A program made the translations under genes and the position numbers. From Leptospira paudalimensis (GTDB lineage Bacteria; Spirochaetota; Leptospiria; Leptospirales; Leptospiraceae), in assembly GCF_026151345.1 (NCBI RefSeq), contig NZ_JAMQPR010000001.1:2428676-2492675 (forward strand): a stretch of DNA of 64,000 bases. Reading direction: 5' to 3'. The notes below the pieces were generated by a model that was not told the DNA's origin, ran no database searches, and saw only the letters and a program-made list of their open reading frames with translations. Below are positions 18,584-28,594 of this stretch, in pieces. The first letter of the stretch is position 1; each line of letters opens with the position of its first letter.

Positions 18584-19990
18584 ATGGAACAATATGATAT
18601 CGTTGTCATTGGTGCAGGTCCTGGTGGGTATGTGGCTGCGGTTCGCGCAGCCCAACTCGGGAAAAAAGTAGCCATTATCGAAAAAAGAAAAACTCTCGGG
18701 GGGACTTGTCTCAACGTAGGTTGTATTCCTTCCAAAGCCCTTCTCGATTCTTCAGAAGAGTATCACAAAACCAAACATAAACTAAGCGACCACGGGATCT
18801 CCGTGAAAGATGTCAAAATCGACATCGCGAAGATGATGGCTCGTAAAGACAAAGTGGTAACTGAAGTGACATCGGGTGTTGATTACCTGATGAAAAAAAA
18901 TAAGATCACTCGTTATTTGGGTCATGCAAGTTTCATTTCCAAAAACGAAATTGCAATCACTGCAGAAGATGGAAAAAAAGAATCTATCTCTGGAACGAAC
19001 ATCATCATCGCATCTGGTTCCTCTCCAATTGAAATCCCACCACTCCCTGTGGATGGAAAAAACATTATTACCTCGGATCACGCGATTGCTCTCGATGCAG
19101 TTCCAGAACACCTCATCATTGTAGGTGCAGGAGTGATTGGACTCGAACTTGGTTCTGTTTGGTTACGACTTGGTGCGAAGGTCACTGTGGTGGAACTCAT
19201 GCCACGCCTCTTTGGAACTGCTGACCAAGCGATGGCAAGTCTTGCCGAAAGACTTCTCACTGGGCAAGGGATCAATTTTCTATTCGAAACCAAAGTGCAC
19301 GGTGCTAAGGTGAAAGGGAAAAAAGTTGAAGTGGAAATCGAAGGCAAAGATGGGAAAAAAACCATCCTCGAAGGAGACAAGGTGCTTGTTTCCATTGGCC
19401 GTCGTCCGAATACAGATGGACTTGGTGCCAAAGAAATTGGAATCGAAATGACAGACCGTGGTCGCATCAAAGTAGAACCTAACAAATTCCAAACGAACAT
19501 TCCTAATATTTATGCAATTGGTGACGTGATTGATGGACCTATGCTTGCACACAAAGCAGAAGACGAAGGCATTGCCGTTGCCGAACTCATTTGCGGAAAG
19601 TATGGTCATGTGAATTACAAAGCCATTCCTTGGATCGTTTACACTTGGCCAGAAGTGGCATGGGTAGGTCTTGGAGAAGAAGAACTAAAAGCCAAAGGCA
19701 TTGAATACAAAGTGGGTAAGTACATGTTCAAACCCAATGCTCGTGCCAAAGCCATGAACGAAACGGATGGACAAGTGAAAGTCCTCGCTGACAAAAAAAC
19801 GGACAAACTCCTTGGGGTTTACATCGTAGGACCAAGGGCTTCTGACATGATTGCAGAGGTTGCAGTGGCGTTTGAGTTTGGTGCGAGTGCAGAAGACATT
19901 GCTCGTTCTACACATGCTCACCCCACTCTTTCCGAAGTCCTCAGAGAAGCGGCGATGGATGCTGACGCAAAATGGTCCATCCATTCGTAA
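18584..19990 (+). CDS. lpdA: Dihydrolipoyl dehydrogenase (E3)
   Basis: The 468-residue flavoenzyme reoxidises dihydrolipoyl groups and reduces NAD+. The FAD motif [10 protein letters not shown] is at residue 9, the redox disulfide is in [12 protein letters not shown], the NAD motif is [10 protein letters not shown] (about 180), the second FAD contact is [16 protein letters not shown], and the C-terminal catalytic His-Glu is in HAHPTLSE. Length is typical. Its position between sucB and sucA links it to the OGDH complex, and it may also serve other lipoyl complexes. Confidence 0.96.
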   Translation: MEQYDIVVIGAGPGGYVAAVRAAQLGKKVAIIEKRKTLGGTCLNVGCIPSKALLDSSEEYHKTKHKLSDHGISVKDVKIDIAKMMARKDKVVTEVTSGVDYLMKKNKITRYLGHASFISKNEIAITAEDGKKESISGTNIIIASGSSPIEIPPLPVDGKNIITSDHAIALDAVPEHLIIVGAGVIGLELGSVWLRLGAKVTVVELMPRLFGTADQAMASLAERLLTGQGINFLFETKVHGAKVKGKKVEVEIEGKDGKKTILEGDKVLVSIGRRPNTDGLGAKEIGIEMTDRGRIKVEPNKFQTNIPNIYAIGDVIDGPMLAHKAEDEGIAVAELICGKYGHVNYKAIPWIVYTWPEVAWVGLGEEELKAKGIEYKVGKYMFKPNARAKAMNETDGQVKVLADKKTDKLLGVYIVGPRASDMIAEVAVAFEFGASAEDIARSTHAHPTLSEVLREAAMDADAKWSIHS

Positions 19991-20024
19991 TGAAACAGTT
20001 GTTTTGTTGTTTTAGGGAGATTAT

Positions 20025-22793
20025 ATGACAACCGATCAGATGATGAGTTTATACGGCGATAACGTTGTATTATTGGAAGAGTATTACAAACAATTTAAGG
20101 AAGACCCGTCTTCCTTATCTAAGGATTGGATCGATTTTTTTGGGGAATTAGAAAGATCCTCAGTTTCGAACAATGGTTCGAATGGAGGTGGGTTCAATGG
20201 GAATGGATATGTAAATTACACATCCACCGAACACCGTAAAGATTCATCCCTCAGTGATTTTGGTATCATCAACCTTCTCAATGCTTACAGGAGACAAGGT
20301 CACTTAGCTGCAAACCTAGATCCACTCGGAATCAACAAACCTAACCGCGAATTCATTGATCTCAAAATCAAAGCCCTCAAACAATCCGATCTCGATACAG
20401 AGGTGGATTCAGGGATCAACAATCTTGGAAAAACAAAACTGAAGAATGTCATTGATTGGTTTGAAAAAACTTACTGTGGTTCGATAGGTTGTGAACACTA
20501 CTACCTTGTCAATGATGAGGAACGTGAGTGGTTACAAAACCGAATGGAACCACTTGCCAACAACGAACCAATCAGCAAAAAGACCGCCTTACGTTTGTTT
20601 GAAAAATTGTACCAAGCAGATAGTTTTGAAAACTTCCTCGCCAAAAAATTCGTAGGGAAAAAACGTTTTTCTCTCGAAGGTGGGGAAACCATGATCCCGA
20701 TGCTTGATACCCTTGTGGAAGAAGCGGGTGGTCATAAAATGGATGCCCTTGTCATTGGTATGGCCCATAGAGGACGACTCAATGTTCTTGTAAACATCAT
20801 CCGTAAACCTGCAGGCCTTATCTTTGCTGAGTTTGAAGAAAAACTAAACCCAGGCCAACTTGGTTATGCAGATGTAAAATACCACTTAGGTTATTCCAAC
20901 CATGTGATGACCCATTATGGAAAAGAAGTCAAACTATCCCTTGCCTTCAACCCATCTCATTTAGAGGCTGTAGACCCAGTGATTTTTGGATCTGTCCGAG
21001 CAAGACAAGAAATGGCCAAGGACATGGACCGTTCGAAATTTATGCCAGTTGCCATCCATGGGGATGCTGCATTTGCCGGCCAAGGGGTGGTTGCAGAAAC
21101 ACTCAACATGATGAACCTAGAAGGGTATACTGTGGGTGGAACGTTCCACATTGTGATCAATAACCAAATTGGATTTACCACTCTCCCAAGTGAATCACGA
21201 TCTACATTGTATGCAACAGACCTTGCCAAAGGGTTCCAAGTTCCTATTTTCCACGTGAATGGAGACGACCCAGAAGCAGCATACCGCGTCACAAAACTTG
21301 CGTTAGAATACCGTCAAAAGTTCAAAAAAGATGTGATCATCGATTTGATTTGTTATAGAAGGCTTGGTCATAACGAGACTGACGAACCAACTTTCACACA
21401 ACCTCAGATGTATGACATCATCAAAAAACACCCAAAAACAATTTCTCTTTACGAAGAAAAATTATTACAACGTGGGGACATTACAAAAGAAGAAATCCAA
21501 TTCATCAAAGACGGGATCCAACAAGGACTCGAAACTTCCTTCCAACAAGCAAAGGAAAAAGACACCCGCATTACAGTGGATACACTAGGCGGGGTTTGGT
21601 CAAGATACACCAAAGAACCTTTAGATTCGGATGTCCATACGGAACTCCTCCAACAACAATTAGGTGGAATTGTGAAAGCTGTAACGACCCTTCCAGAAGG
21701 ATTTACAGCCAATCCAAAACACATCAAAGTGTTGGAAGACCGTAAAAAAATGGGGGCTGGTGAACTTCCGATTGATTGGGGATTTGCGGAATCACTTTCC
21801 TTTGGTTCGATTTTGGAAAATGGATTTCCAATCCGACTTGGGGGACAAGATGCGCAAAGGGGAACATTCTCTCATAGGCACGCAACACTCTCGGATATTA
21901 TGAATGGTAAAAAACTCACACTTCTCAATCATATCAGCGACAAACAAGCAAAGATCGAAATTGTAAACTCATCTCTTTCGGAATACTCCTGCCTTGGTTT
22001 TGAATATGGTTATTCCCTTGCGGATCCAAGTAGCCTCGTGATGTGGGAAGCACAGTTTGGTGACTTTGCTAACAATGCACAGGTCATCTTTGACCAGTTC
22101 ATTTCTAGTTCTGAAATCAAGTGGCAAAGGATGTCGGGTCTTGTTTGTTTATTACCACACGGTTACGAAGGCCAAGGTCCAGAACACTCATCCGCAAGGC
22201 TTGAAAGGTTCTTACAACTTTGTGCACTCGACAACATCCAAGTGGCAAACCTCACCACTCCAGCGCAGTATTTCCATATCCTTCGCCGCCAAATCTTACA
22301 AAGTTTTAGAAAGCCACTCATCATCATGACACCGAAGTCACTCCTTCGGTTGAAAGATGCAGCTTCCAGTTTGGAAGACATCACAACGGGTGCGTTTAAA
22401 AAGATCCTTCCAGATCCAGTGGCAAAACCAGAAAAAGTAGAAAAACTTCTCTTCTGTTCGGGTAAAGTTTACTATGACTTACGTAAGGCGATTGATGCTC
22501 AAAAATTAGAAAATGTAGCAGTCGTTCGTATCGAACAACTCTATCCTTTCCCTGAAAACCATATCAAACAAATGATCACGAGTTACGGAAAACTGAAAAA
22601 ATTTGTATGGGTACAGGAAGAACCGAAAAACCAAGGTGCTTGGTTCTTTGTGAGAGATCGTATCGAAGCAGTGATGCCGGAAAACAAACGTCTACATTAT
22701 GCAGGTCGTTCGGAATTCCCAAGCCCAGCTTGTGGACACGTAGTCACTCACTTAAAGGAACAAGACGATTTAGTAAAGGATGCTTTGTCTTAA
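20025..22793 (+). CDS. sucA: 2-oxoglutarate dehydrogenase E1 (thiamine-diphosphate dependent)
   Basis: The 922-residue E1 decarboxylates 2-oxoglutarate and loads the succinyl group on the E2 lipoyl arm. Its N-terminus has the E2-binding motif [16 protein letters not shown]. Conserved stretches follow, including [25 protein letters not shown], the ThDP/Mg motif GDDPEAA and C-terminal [14 protein letters not shown] Gly/Asn/Ser-rich linker occurs near residue 48-68. The start ATG at 20025 has GGGAGA upstream. The order sucB-lpd-sucA is the reverse of the usual sucA-sucB-lpd, and an intrinsic terminator follows about 90 bases later. Confidence 0.96.
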   Translation: MTTDQMMSLYGDNVVLLEEYYKQFKEDPSSLSKDWIDFFGELERSSVSNNGSNGGGFNGNGYVNYTSTEHRKDSSLSDFGIINLLNAYRRQGHLAANLDPLGINKPNREFIDLKIKALKQSDLDTEVDSGINNLGKTKLKNVIDWFEKTYCGSIGCEHYYLVNDEEREWLQNRMEPLANNEPISKKTALRLFEKLYQADSFENFLAKKFVGKKRFSLEGGETMIPMLDTLVEEAGGHKMDALVIGMAHRGRLNVLVNIIRKPAGLIFAEFEEKLNPGQLGYADVKYHLGYSNHVMTHYGKEVKLSLAFNPSHLEAVDPVIFGSVRARQEMAKDMDRSKFMPVAIHGDAAFAGQGVVAETLNMMNLEGYTVGGTFHIVINNQIGFTTLPSESRSTLYATDLAKGFQVPIFHVNGDDPEAAYRVTKLALEYRQKFKKDVIIDLICYRRLGHNETDEPTFTQPQMYDIIKKHPKTISLYEEKLLQRGDITKEEIQFIKDGIQQGLETSFQQAKEKDTRITVDTLGGVWSRYTKEPLDSDVHTELLQQQLGGIVKAVTTLPEGFTANPKHIKVLEDRKKMGAGELPIDWGFAESLSFGSILENGFPIRLGGQDAQRGTFSHRHATLSDIMNGKKLTLLNHISDKQAKIEIVNSSLSEYSCLGFEYGYSLADPSSLVMWEAQFGDFANNAQVIFDQFISSSEIKWQRMSGLVCLLPHGYEGQGPEHSSARLERFLQLCALDNIQVANLTTPAQYFHILRRQILQSFRKPLIIMTPKSLLRLKDAASSLEDITTGAFKKILPDPVAKPEKVEKLLFCSGKVYYDLRKAIDAQKLENVAVVRIEQLYPFPENHIKQMITSYGKLKKFVWVQEEPKNQGAWFFVRDRIEAVMPENKRLHYAGRSEFPSPACGHVVTHLKEQDDLVKDALS

Positions 22794-22884
22794 AACAAAC
22801 ACCGATCGATTAGGGAGCAGGAATGATAATTCTGTAAAGAATTGACCACTGCTTCTTATTTGATTCCAAACGAAAACCTAAAAG

Positions 22885-22910
22885 CCCCAAATCAAATTGG
22901 GGTTTTTTAT
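22885..22910 (+). terminator. Rho-independent terminator after sucA
   Basis: A 6-bp stem CCCCAA (22885-22890) with TTGGGG (22897-22902) is followed by TTTTTT. It is preceded by A-rich sequence, so it might also work on the opposite strand, but it clearly suits the end of the sucB-lpd-sucA operon. Confidence 0.85.
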
Positions 22911-22990
22911 TTCCTTTCCTTAGGAAATTCTTTTCCAAATGTTACATCTTTTCCATTGACACACCAACAAGCACCCGTTAGAATTTGCGA

Positions 22991-23830
22991 ATGAATCAAA
23001 ACTTTCTCTCTAAATGGTTATTTTTATCTATTTTAGTGATTTTGAATGGATTTTTACCCATTTTCTCGCAAACACCTACACCACGAGCAGAGTATCCCAT
23101 TGGTTTTTACCAAGGTGGATTTTACTTAAATTTACAAGGTGGAGAAACTGTTTATACGGGAGGTAGCCTTCAAAAAAGAGAAACATCCTTACAAAATGCA
23201 ATGAAAACTCAAACCCAATATGGGTTATTACCCGTACGATTGTTAGCTACACAAACCGTTCCATCTGTCATCCCATTACCTGAAGGGAAGGTTGAGCCCG
23301 GTAAAACTGGGCGAGTGTTTTTCGAATATGGACTCACGGATCATCTGGGAATTTTTCTATCCTATGCCACAAATTCCGTAAAAGGAGAAAGATCTGATCA
23401 ATTTATCTCTATCGATAGAAGTAACCCAACAGGATTTTCTCCCTTTTTAGAATATTCTCAAAACAAATATACACTCTATAAAGATCGAGTGTATGGTCTT
23501 GGACTCAATTATCATTTCTTAACAAAAAATAAATTTGATCCTTATGTTGGTTTAGAATTAGGACTTGTTAACTTCAATGCTTCTTATCGGTCAATGGGTT
23601 ACACAAACCTATACCTACAAAGTTTAATGGCAAGTGGTATGGGTGTTAGCGGAAGAGCTGCTTTAGGGATCAATTATTACCTTACTCCCGAATTTGGATT
23701 TTCCTTTGAATTACATGGCATGAAACGAATGTTAAAATCAAATTCTTTTTCCAGCGAATCATTTGAACAAGTGGGTTTTCAATTTGGTGTTATCTTTAAC
23801 TTAGATAATGTGAGTAAAGACCAAAGATGA
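22991..23830 (+). CDS. Putative outer-membrane beta-barrel protein
   Basis: The 279-residue protein has a signal peptide (hydrophobic about 9-25, cleavage near IFSQ). The mature part is rich in alternating aromatic strands (YGLGLNYHFL, FDPYVGLELGL, AALGINYYLTPEFGFSFEL), typical of small outer-membrane barrels. No specific family is recognised. A TTG at 22985 could extend it by two codons, but the ATG at 22991 is preferred. Its stop overlaps the start of the next gene (ATGA), so it heads an operon with three small TRL-like genes. Confidence 0.75.
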   Translation: MNQNFLSKWLFLSILVILNGFLPIFSQTPTPRAEYPIGFYQGGFYLNLQGGETVYTGGSLQKRETSLQNAMKTQTQYGLLPVRLLATQTVPSVIPLPEGKVEPGKTGRVFFEYGLTDHLGIFLSYATNSVKGERSDQFISIDRSNPTGFSPFLEYSQNKYTLYKDRVYGLGLNYHFLTKNKFDPYVGLELGLVNFNASYRSMGYTNLYLQSLMASGMGVSGRAALGINYYLTPEFGFSFELHGMKRMLKSNSFSSESFEQVGFQFGVIFNLDNVSKDQR

Positions 23831-24144
23831 ATGGATCTAAATTTGTAAAATGGATTCTCCTACTAGTTTTATTAATTATCACCTCACAAAACTGTCGCTT
23901 GGGTTCTATATATAGAGAGGACAATTACCCAGGAAAATTAGGCAAAGCGGAAGGATCGGTTGAAGGCAAAGCATGTGCATTTTCGTATCTTTATTTGATC
24001 TCTACAGGAGATGCAAGTATTGAAGAAGCCAAACGAATTTCCAATATCACAAGAATCCGATCTATTGATATCCAAGTTCATTCCATCCTAACCTTTGTGA
24101 TCGTCAGGCATTGTCTTATTTTGACTGGAGAAATTGAACGATGA
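23827..24144 (+). CDS. TRL-like small lipoprotein, copy 1
   Basis: The 105-residue protein has a lipoprotein-type signal (Cys about 23, in SQNC). It carries the pattern of TRL-like proteins: GKAEGSVEGKACAFSYLYLISTGDASIEEAKRIS, abbreviated here to the core GDASIEEAK, followed by a conserved IDIQ and a Cys. The function of the family is unknown. It overlaps both neighbours by ATGA, which implies coupled translation. With the next two genes it forms a tandem set of related, diverged paralogues. Confidence 0.7.
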   Translation: MNGSKFVKWILLLVLLIITSQNCRLGSIYREDNYPGKLGKAEGSVEGKACAFSYLYLISTGDASIEEAKRISNITRIRSIDIQVHSILTFVIVRHCLILTGEIER

Positions 24145-24470
24145 AACCTTATCTTGGTTTACTTCTGCTTACTTTTTTTACTGTTTCTTGTTTTTATGGT
24201 GAAGTGTACAAACCTTTACCTGGCCTACTTTACACCAACATCCATTTTGATGGAGACTTTGATCCTGAAAATAATGTAAAAGAAGATACGATCGCAACAG
24301 GTTGTGTCCAACATTTCCTTCGGTTGTATTCGTGGGGTAATGCTGGGGCAGGAAGTATCGCAAAAGAGAATGGGATCATCAAAATTTCGTATATCGATCA
24401 CCACTTGGTGGAATTTTTATTTATCTATGGGAAGTATTGTACTTATGTGCATGGCCAAAAAAATTTATAA
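24141..24470 (+). CDS. TRL-like small lipoprotein, copy 2
   Basis: The 109-residue protein has a signal segment ending in TVSC (Cys about 17). A TRL-like core is recognised by TGCVQHFLRLYSWGNAGAG, where GNAGAGSIAKENGI aligns with the GDASIEEAKRISNI of the preceding gene and YIDHHLVEFL follows. It starts at ATG within the stop of copy 1 (ATGA) and its 3' end overlaps copy 3 by 20 bases. Function is unknown; an outer-membrane role is guessed from the lipoprotein signal and the upstream barrel. Confidence 0.7.
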   Translation: MKPYLGLLLLTFFTVSCFYGEVYKPLPGLLYTNIHFDGDFDPENNVKEDTIATGCVQHFLRLYSWGNAGAGSIAKENGIIKISYIDHHLVEFLFIYGKYCTYVHGQKNL

Positions 24471-24813
24471 GTTCAGCATCTTTTGTTTATTCTGCCTCAC
24501 ATACCAATGTATCCCTGAGTATCGAGTGCCTTTTGTTTCTCTTGTGATCAACGAAACTCATAGTTCTCGGGATGGTTCGCAAACCGGGAATCCAGGTATT
24601 GCGGCAAGTCTCGCTGAAGGTAAAATACTAAAGGTAGGACGTTCTTGTACAAACTCATACTTATATGTAAATATGTATTATTTCAAACGTGGTGGCAATA
24701 TTCGGGACGCCGCTGAAAAAGCAGGGATTAAAAAAATCTCAGCGGTAGAATTTGCAAACAAAACCATCATGGGAATCTTTAATGAAGATTGTGTCCAAGT
24801 TTGGGGGGAATGA
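24451..24813 (+). CDS. TRL-like small lipoprotein, copy 3
   Basis: The 120-residue protein starts MAKKIYKFSIF with a signal ending in TYQC (Cys about 19). It has TRL-like features: GIAASLAEGKILKVGRSCTNSYLY, here seen in the core GKILKVGRSC, then GGNIRDAAEKAGIKKISAVEF matching the helix-strand of copies 1 and 2. The open frame reaches further upstream to 24304, but that part lies inside copy 2, so the ATG at 24451 is chosen. The next gene is convergent, 5 bases away, so this ends the operon. Confidence 0.7.
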   Translation: MAKKIYKFSIFCLFCLTYQCIPEYRVPFVSLVINETHSSRDGSQTGNPGIAASLAEGKILKVGRSCTNSYLYVNMYYFKRGGNIRDAAEKAGIKKISAVEFANKTIMGIFNEDCVQVWGE

Positions 24814-24818
24814 TTCGT

Positions 24819-25589
24819 TTACTGGTTTTGTTCAGAAGTTGTCAGGGATTCTAATGAACCACTTAAGATTCCTTTTGTCGTGATTACATCATAATCATAT
24901 ACATGAAGTTTGATGTTTGGTTCAGGGAGTTTTTTCCTAACATTTTTTGGTTGAGGTTCTGGATTATTTCCCAAAATCAAAGTTAGGTGATTTCTCAAAG
25001 AATTAAATAAAAGTTTTCTGAAATGATACCCTTGCGGTAATACGGAATCTAATTTATTTGTTTCTGGATCAAAGAGATACACAAATTTGTGGTCTTTGTA
25101 ATTGAGAACTCCATCCAAATTGCTATCTTCTGTCACAGCGAAGATCAAAAGTTTTTTCTCAATTTGTAGGACATCTTCCTTTGGATCATCAATGGTGTTG
25201 GCCACTGATTTTTTAGAAAACTCTCCCACAAAAAAATCCCAAATATAGACATCATGAGGGAAAAGTTTTTGGATTTTCCCATCCTTCAAACTAATCGAAT
25301 ATAAATTACGCGCATGTGTTAAAATGCCATCAGGTCCAAATCCACCTGATTCGGTCACAAGCCCATGTGGGTAGATAAAGTATTGTTTCCAATAAATTTT
25401 ACCATTCCCATCTTCTAAATCTAAACTGTCAGTAGGTTCAGGTGAGGTGTCTTTTTCTTTTGACTCTGGGTTCTCCACAGTCACTTCATAACCACCATCA
25501 TAGAGGCGCCAACTTTTAGACAAACTAAAAGTTAACACCGCAAGGATGAGTAAAAAGAATAAAAAGACTCCTACCCGAAGTTTTTCCAT
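24819..25589 (-). CDS. Membrane-anchored exported protein of unknown function
   Basis: I do not recognise this 256-residue protein. It has a positively charged start, one hydrophobic segment (about 7-24) and a polar, probably extracytoplasmic, domain. A repeating YSISLKDGKIQKLFPHD and YLFDPETNKLDSVLP pattern resembles propeller-like blades. Its start overlaps the stop of the DegT aminotransferase by one base (TAATG), so the two are translationally coupled, although no functional link is evident. Confidence 0.7.
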   Translation of the reverse strand: MEKLRVGVFLFFLLILAVLTFSLSKSWRLYDGGYEVTVENPESKEKDTSPEPTDSLDLEDGNGKIYWKQYFIYPHGLVTESGGFGPDGILTHARNLYSISLKDGKIQKLFPHDVYIWDFFVGEFSKKSVANTIDDPKEDVLQIEKKLLIFAVTEDSNLDGVLNYKDHKFVYLFDPETNKLDSVLPQGYHFRKLLFNSLRNHLTLILGNNPEPQPKNVRKKLPEPNIKLHVYDYDVITTKGILSGSLESLTTSEQNQ

Positions 25590-26710
25590 TATTTACTAGC
25601 GTTATACGCCTTGATCGCACTCAACACTTCATCCATTTCCGAACTTGTCATATAAGCAAAGAGAGGAAAGTTGAGAACTGATTTTGAAATCCGGCGAGCA
25701 TTTCCTTCGTTTCCAAATCGTTCAATGAGGTATGGTTTAGCCCCAGGTTGGTCTGACATTGCACCTGGATAGATATTTCCAAAACCAATTCCTTTTTCTT
25801 TTAAGACGGCTTCTATTTTGGGACGAACTTCTGGATCCACCAAAGTGACGTTACAGTATCCATTTTCATCATACCCTTTTGGTGGTTGGATCACTCCAAT
25901 CCCAAGTCCTGGTAATTCCTTATAATAGATGTTTTGTGAAGACTTTCGTGATTCGATTCTTTTTTGTAAGTGTTTTAGTGAGAGATTGAGAAATGCTGCT
26001 TGTAACGAATCAAGTCTTGAGTTCCAACCTACAAGTCCGTGTTCGTAATGTGAAGTTCTTCCGTGGTTCACAAGTCGTCTTGTAACAACAGATAATTCTT
26101 CATCATTTGTGAATACAGCACCACCATCACCTGCAGCACCTAACACCTTCGCAGGGTAAAAGGAAGTTGTTGAGATCAGTGCCTCTTTGTAGAGAGATTT
26201 TCCATTGTGTTTGACACCAAAACACTGTGCACCGTCTTCAATGAGGGCTACATTTTTTTCTTTGCAGAACTTACGGAGTTCTTCAATCTTTGCAGTTCCC
26301 CATCCGTATAAATGAACAACAAGAGCTGCCTTTGGTTTTACTTTTTCGACCGCTTCTTGGAACACTTGGAAATCCATTTGTAAATCCACTGGGTTTGTAT
26401 CCACAGTGTAAGGATCTCCTCCCACATTTACAACCGCTTCGAAGGTTGCCCAAAAAGTAGAGTCTGGTAATAATACTTTATCACCACGACCAACTCCAAC
26501 AGCGCGTAACGCAAGTTGTAAGGCATCGGTTCCATTCGCACAACCAATCGCATATTTGGTCTCTGCCCAAGTGGCAAGGTTTGTTTCTAAATCAGTCACT
26601 TCATTTCCGCCAATGAATTGTGCGTTTTCTGACATGGACTTTACTTTTTCATTCCAGGTGTCCAAAAATCCTGGTTCAAATCGTTTGATATCTATAAATG
26701 GAACTGCCAT
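25589..26710 (-). CDS. DegT/DnrJ/EryC1/StrS-family PLP aminotransferase
   Basis: The 373-residue protein is a fold-type I PLP enzyme. [13 protein letters not shown] is at about 58, the catalytic Lys is in [19 protein letters not shown] (about 186), and [14 protein letters not shown] follows, all typical of sugar-nucleotide aminotransferases that make amino sugars for O-antigen or glycoproteins. The sugar substrate cannot be told. It lies in a leftward cluster with pdxA, an enzyme of PLP synthesis, two genes upstream. Length is normal. Confidence 0.92.
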   Translation of the reverse strand: MAVPFIDIKRFEPGFLDTWNEKVKSMSENAQFIGGNEVTDLETNLATWAETKYAIGCANGTDALQLALRAVGVGRGDKVLLPDSTFWATFEAVVNVGGDPYTVDTNPVDLQMDFQVFQEAVEKVKPKAALVVHLYGWGTAKIEELRKFCKEKNVALIEDGAQCFGVKHNGKSLYKEALISTTSFYPAKVLGAAGDGGAVFTNDEELSVVTRRLVNHGRTSHYEHGLVGWNSRLDSLQAAFLNLSLKHLQKRIESRKSSQNIYYKELPGLGIGVIQPPKGYDENGYCNVTLVDPEVRPKIEAVLKEKGIGFGNIYPGAMSDQPGAKPYLIERFGNEGNARRISKSVLNFPLFAYMTSSEMDEVLSAIKAYNASK

Positions 26711-26725
26711 TGTTCGCCCTTTTCT

Positions 26726-27172
26726 TTACTTATTTGCAAATATTTGATGAAGCCATTCATTGAACTCTTTTGAATACAAGGTCCAAAGAAAAAATAATGC
26801 CCAATACAGAACCGTCCCATAGGCAAGTGTTGGAATCAAGGTTTTACTTAAATTATTGGATGCAGAATAATAAATTCGTATGAGGACAAGGGGCCATAAA
26901 AAAAACAAAAACACATAAATGGAATTCCCCATGGCAGAAATCCACTGGAGCACTTCTCCTTTGGGGTTTTCCTTCCAACGAGTGACCCCGAGCCAAAACT
27001 CAGGGAAAAATTGAACGAGGTAAAAACAGAACACAAGAAAGAAAAAGAACTTCCAATGTGGTTCAAGGTCCTTTCGAAAAAAAGTGAGAAGAAGTCCCAC
27101 AAACCAAATGAATAAAACGGGAAAAGCTAAGGTTTCCAAAAGAGTCATATTGGTTTTATTTTGTCTCCACAA
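26726..27172 (-). CDS. Small integral membrane protein of unknown function
   Basis: I do not recognise this 148-residue protein. It has four hydrophobic segments (about 10-30, 38-58, 80-102 and 112-134) with aromatic-rich ends, so it is a polytopic membrane protein. Its 5' end overlaps the 3' end of pdxA by 17 bases, and it is followed by the aminotransferase 15 bases on, so it is likely co-transcribed with both. Confidence 0.65.
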   Translation of the reverse strand: MWRQNKTNMTLLETLAFPVLFIWFVGLLLTFFRKDLEPHWKFFFFLVFCFYLVQFFPEFWLGVTRWKENPKGEVLQWISAMGNSIYVFLFFLWPLVLIRIYYSASNNLSKTLIPTLAYGTVLYWALFFLWTLYSKEFNEWLHQIFANK

Positions 27173-28085
27173 GTCGTTCTAAACAGGAGATGAGTCCCGT
27201 GGGATCAGCACATCCTTTTCCGGCAATGCCAAAGGCAGTTCCATGGTCAGGGGACACTCGTGTGAAATCCAGACCTAAGGTTATATTCACACCCTTCTTT
27301 CCTTCAAGCAATTTAAATGGGATGAGGCCTTGGTCATGGTAACCTGCCAAATACAAATCGTACAGTTTGGCTCCTGGTAAAAATGCAGAATCTGCAGAAA
27401 GTGGACCTTCCACTGTCAATTTTGCCTTTCTGAGAACACCAACTCCCGTTTTTAGAATTGTGGTTTCTTCAGTGCCAATTTTTCCCCCTTCTCCTGCATG
27501 TGGGTTTAAGCCAAGGTAACCGATGCTAGGTTGGTTTAGGTAAGGAGATCGAAGGATTGCATTCTTTAGTTCTTTCCAATCGAATGATTTTAGTTCTTTC
27601 ACAACATCCTTCAAGGGGACGTGAGTGGTTAAGGGAATCACATTCAGCCTCTCCCCAGACATCATCATAAAGGTAGGTCGTTTGTAAGCCTCTGCCAAAG
27701 TTTCCGTATGACCACGAAATCCCCTCACCCCAGCTTTTTGAACCCACTCTTTGGAGAGAGGGAGAGTGATGAGGTCACCGCCAAATTGTTTTTGGAAGTC
27801 GATGGCCGCAAGGAGCGAGTCGTAAGCCATTCTCCCTGAGGTTTTGGATGGTTTCCCAAGGACAAAGGATTTGGGTTTTCCAGTCCCCCAGGAAATCGAA
27901 TAAAATCCAGGTTCGTCTACGGGTTTTGTGAGCTGTTTGGCCTTGGAAAGGGTTTGGTTGTGAGGCCCTCGGATGAGGTAAATGCGGTGGTGTTTTCCTA
28001 AAGATGTTAAGAGTGGGAAGGAAGAACCCAAAAGTTCGTAATTGATACTCGTCGGGTCCCCTTCCGAAATGAAGATGGTTTTCAA
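27156..28085 (-). CDS. pdxA: 4-hydroxythreonine-4-phosphate dehydrogenase
   Basis: The 309-residue protein matches PdxA, which oxidises 4-phosphohydroxy-L-threonine in the DXP-dependent pathway of pyridoxal phosphate synthesis. Recognised motifs include the start ISEGDPTSINYELL, GHTETLAEA, the metal/substrate loop LNPHAGEGGKIGTEE, and YHDQGLIPFKLL. The start codon is a TTG that follows the bactofilin stop immediately, without any gap. It is somewhat shorter than the E. coli enzyme. Confidence 0.93.
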   Translation of the reverse strand: MKTIFISEGDPTSINYELLGSSFPLLTSLGKHHRIYLIRGPHNQTLSKAKQLTKPVDEPGFYSISWGTGKPKSFVLGKPSKTSGRMAYDSLLAAIDFQKQFGGDLITLPLSKEWVQKAGVRGFRGHTETLAEAYKRPTFMMMSGERLNVIPLTTHVPLKDVVKELKSFDWKELKNAILRSPYLNQPSIGYLGLNPHAGEGGKIGTEETTILKTGVGVLRKAKLTVEGPLSADSAFLPGAKLYDLYLAGYHDQGLIPFKLLEGKKGVNITLGLDFTRVSPDHGTAFGIAGKGCADPTGLISCLERLVETK

Positions 28086-28526
28086 TTATTCTTTGGCGTT
28101 TGGTTGTTTCCCAAAAATCTTTTCTACACTGAGTGAGTCTTTGGAGTATTCCAATTCGATGAGGTCTTTTGCACTGTGTTTGAGGTCATTCGAAATCATA
28201 CAACGACCTTCTAAGATCACCCCGTTTTGGATGATGAGTTCGGGAGTTTTGATGTCCCCAAGGATTTTAGAAGTAGGAAGGAGCATCACGCGGTTTCTAG
28301 CCGTTACGTTCCCTACCACAATCCCTTCTACGATCACACTCGCAGCTGTAATATTGGTTTTGACCTTTCCAGTTACCCCGATGTAGAGGTGTTCGGCTTG
28401 GAGGGATTTTCCCTCGAATTTACCGTCAATTTTGAGAGATCCATTGATGAAGAATTTTCCGTTGAAGTAAGAATTCTCACCAATAGTTGAATTGGTAACT
28501 TCGGTCTGATTTTTGACTAATGCCAT
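28086..28526 (-). CDS. Bactofilin (polymer-forming cytoskeletal protein)
   Basis: The 146-residue protein has the bactofilin core, a right-handed beta-helix (about 20-115) with GKFFINGSLKIDGKFEGK and repeated IVEGIVVGNVTA turns. Bactofilins polymerise without nucleotides and shape cell wall synthesis, and in Leptospira bactofilins help set helical shape. The C-terminal 30 residues are polar and probably flexible. It is the upstream gene of a bactofilin-pdxA-membrane protein-aminotransferase-exported protein series. Confidence 0.9.
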   Translation of the reverse strand: MALVKNQTEVTNSTIGENSYFNGKFFINGSLKIDGKFEGKSLQAEHLYIGVTGKVKTNITAASVIVEGIVVGNVTARNRVMLLPTSKILGDIKTPELIIQNGVILEGRCMISNDLKHSAKDLIELEYSKDSLSVEKIFGKQPNAKE

Positions 28527-28594
28527 GCGTTTGCGAGTCCGTGTATGTGATTTTTCACAGTGTCCTCTTTCCCCCTAGGAATGAAAAGGTTTTT

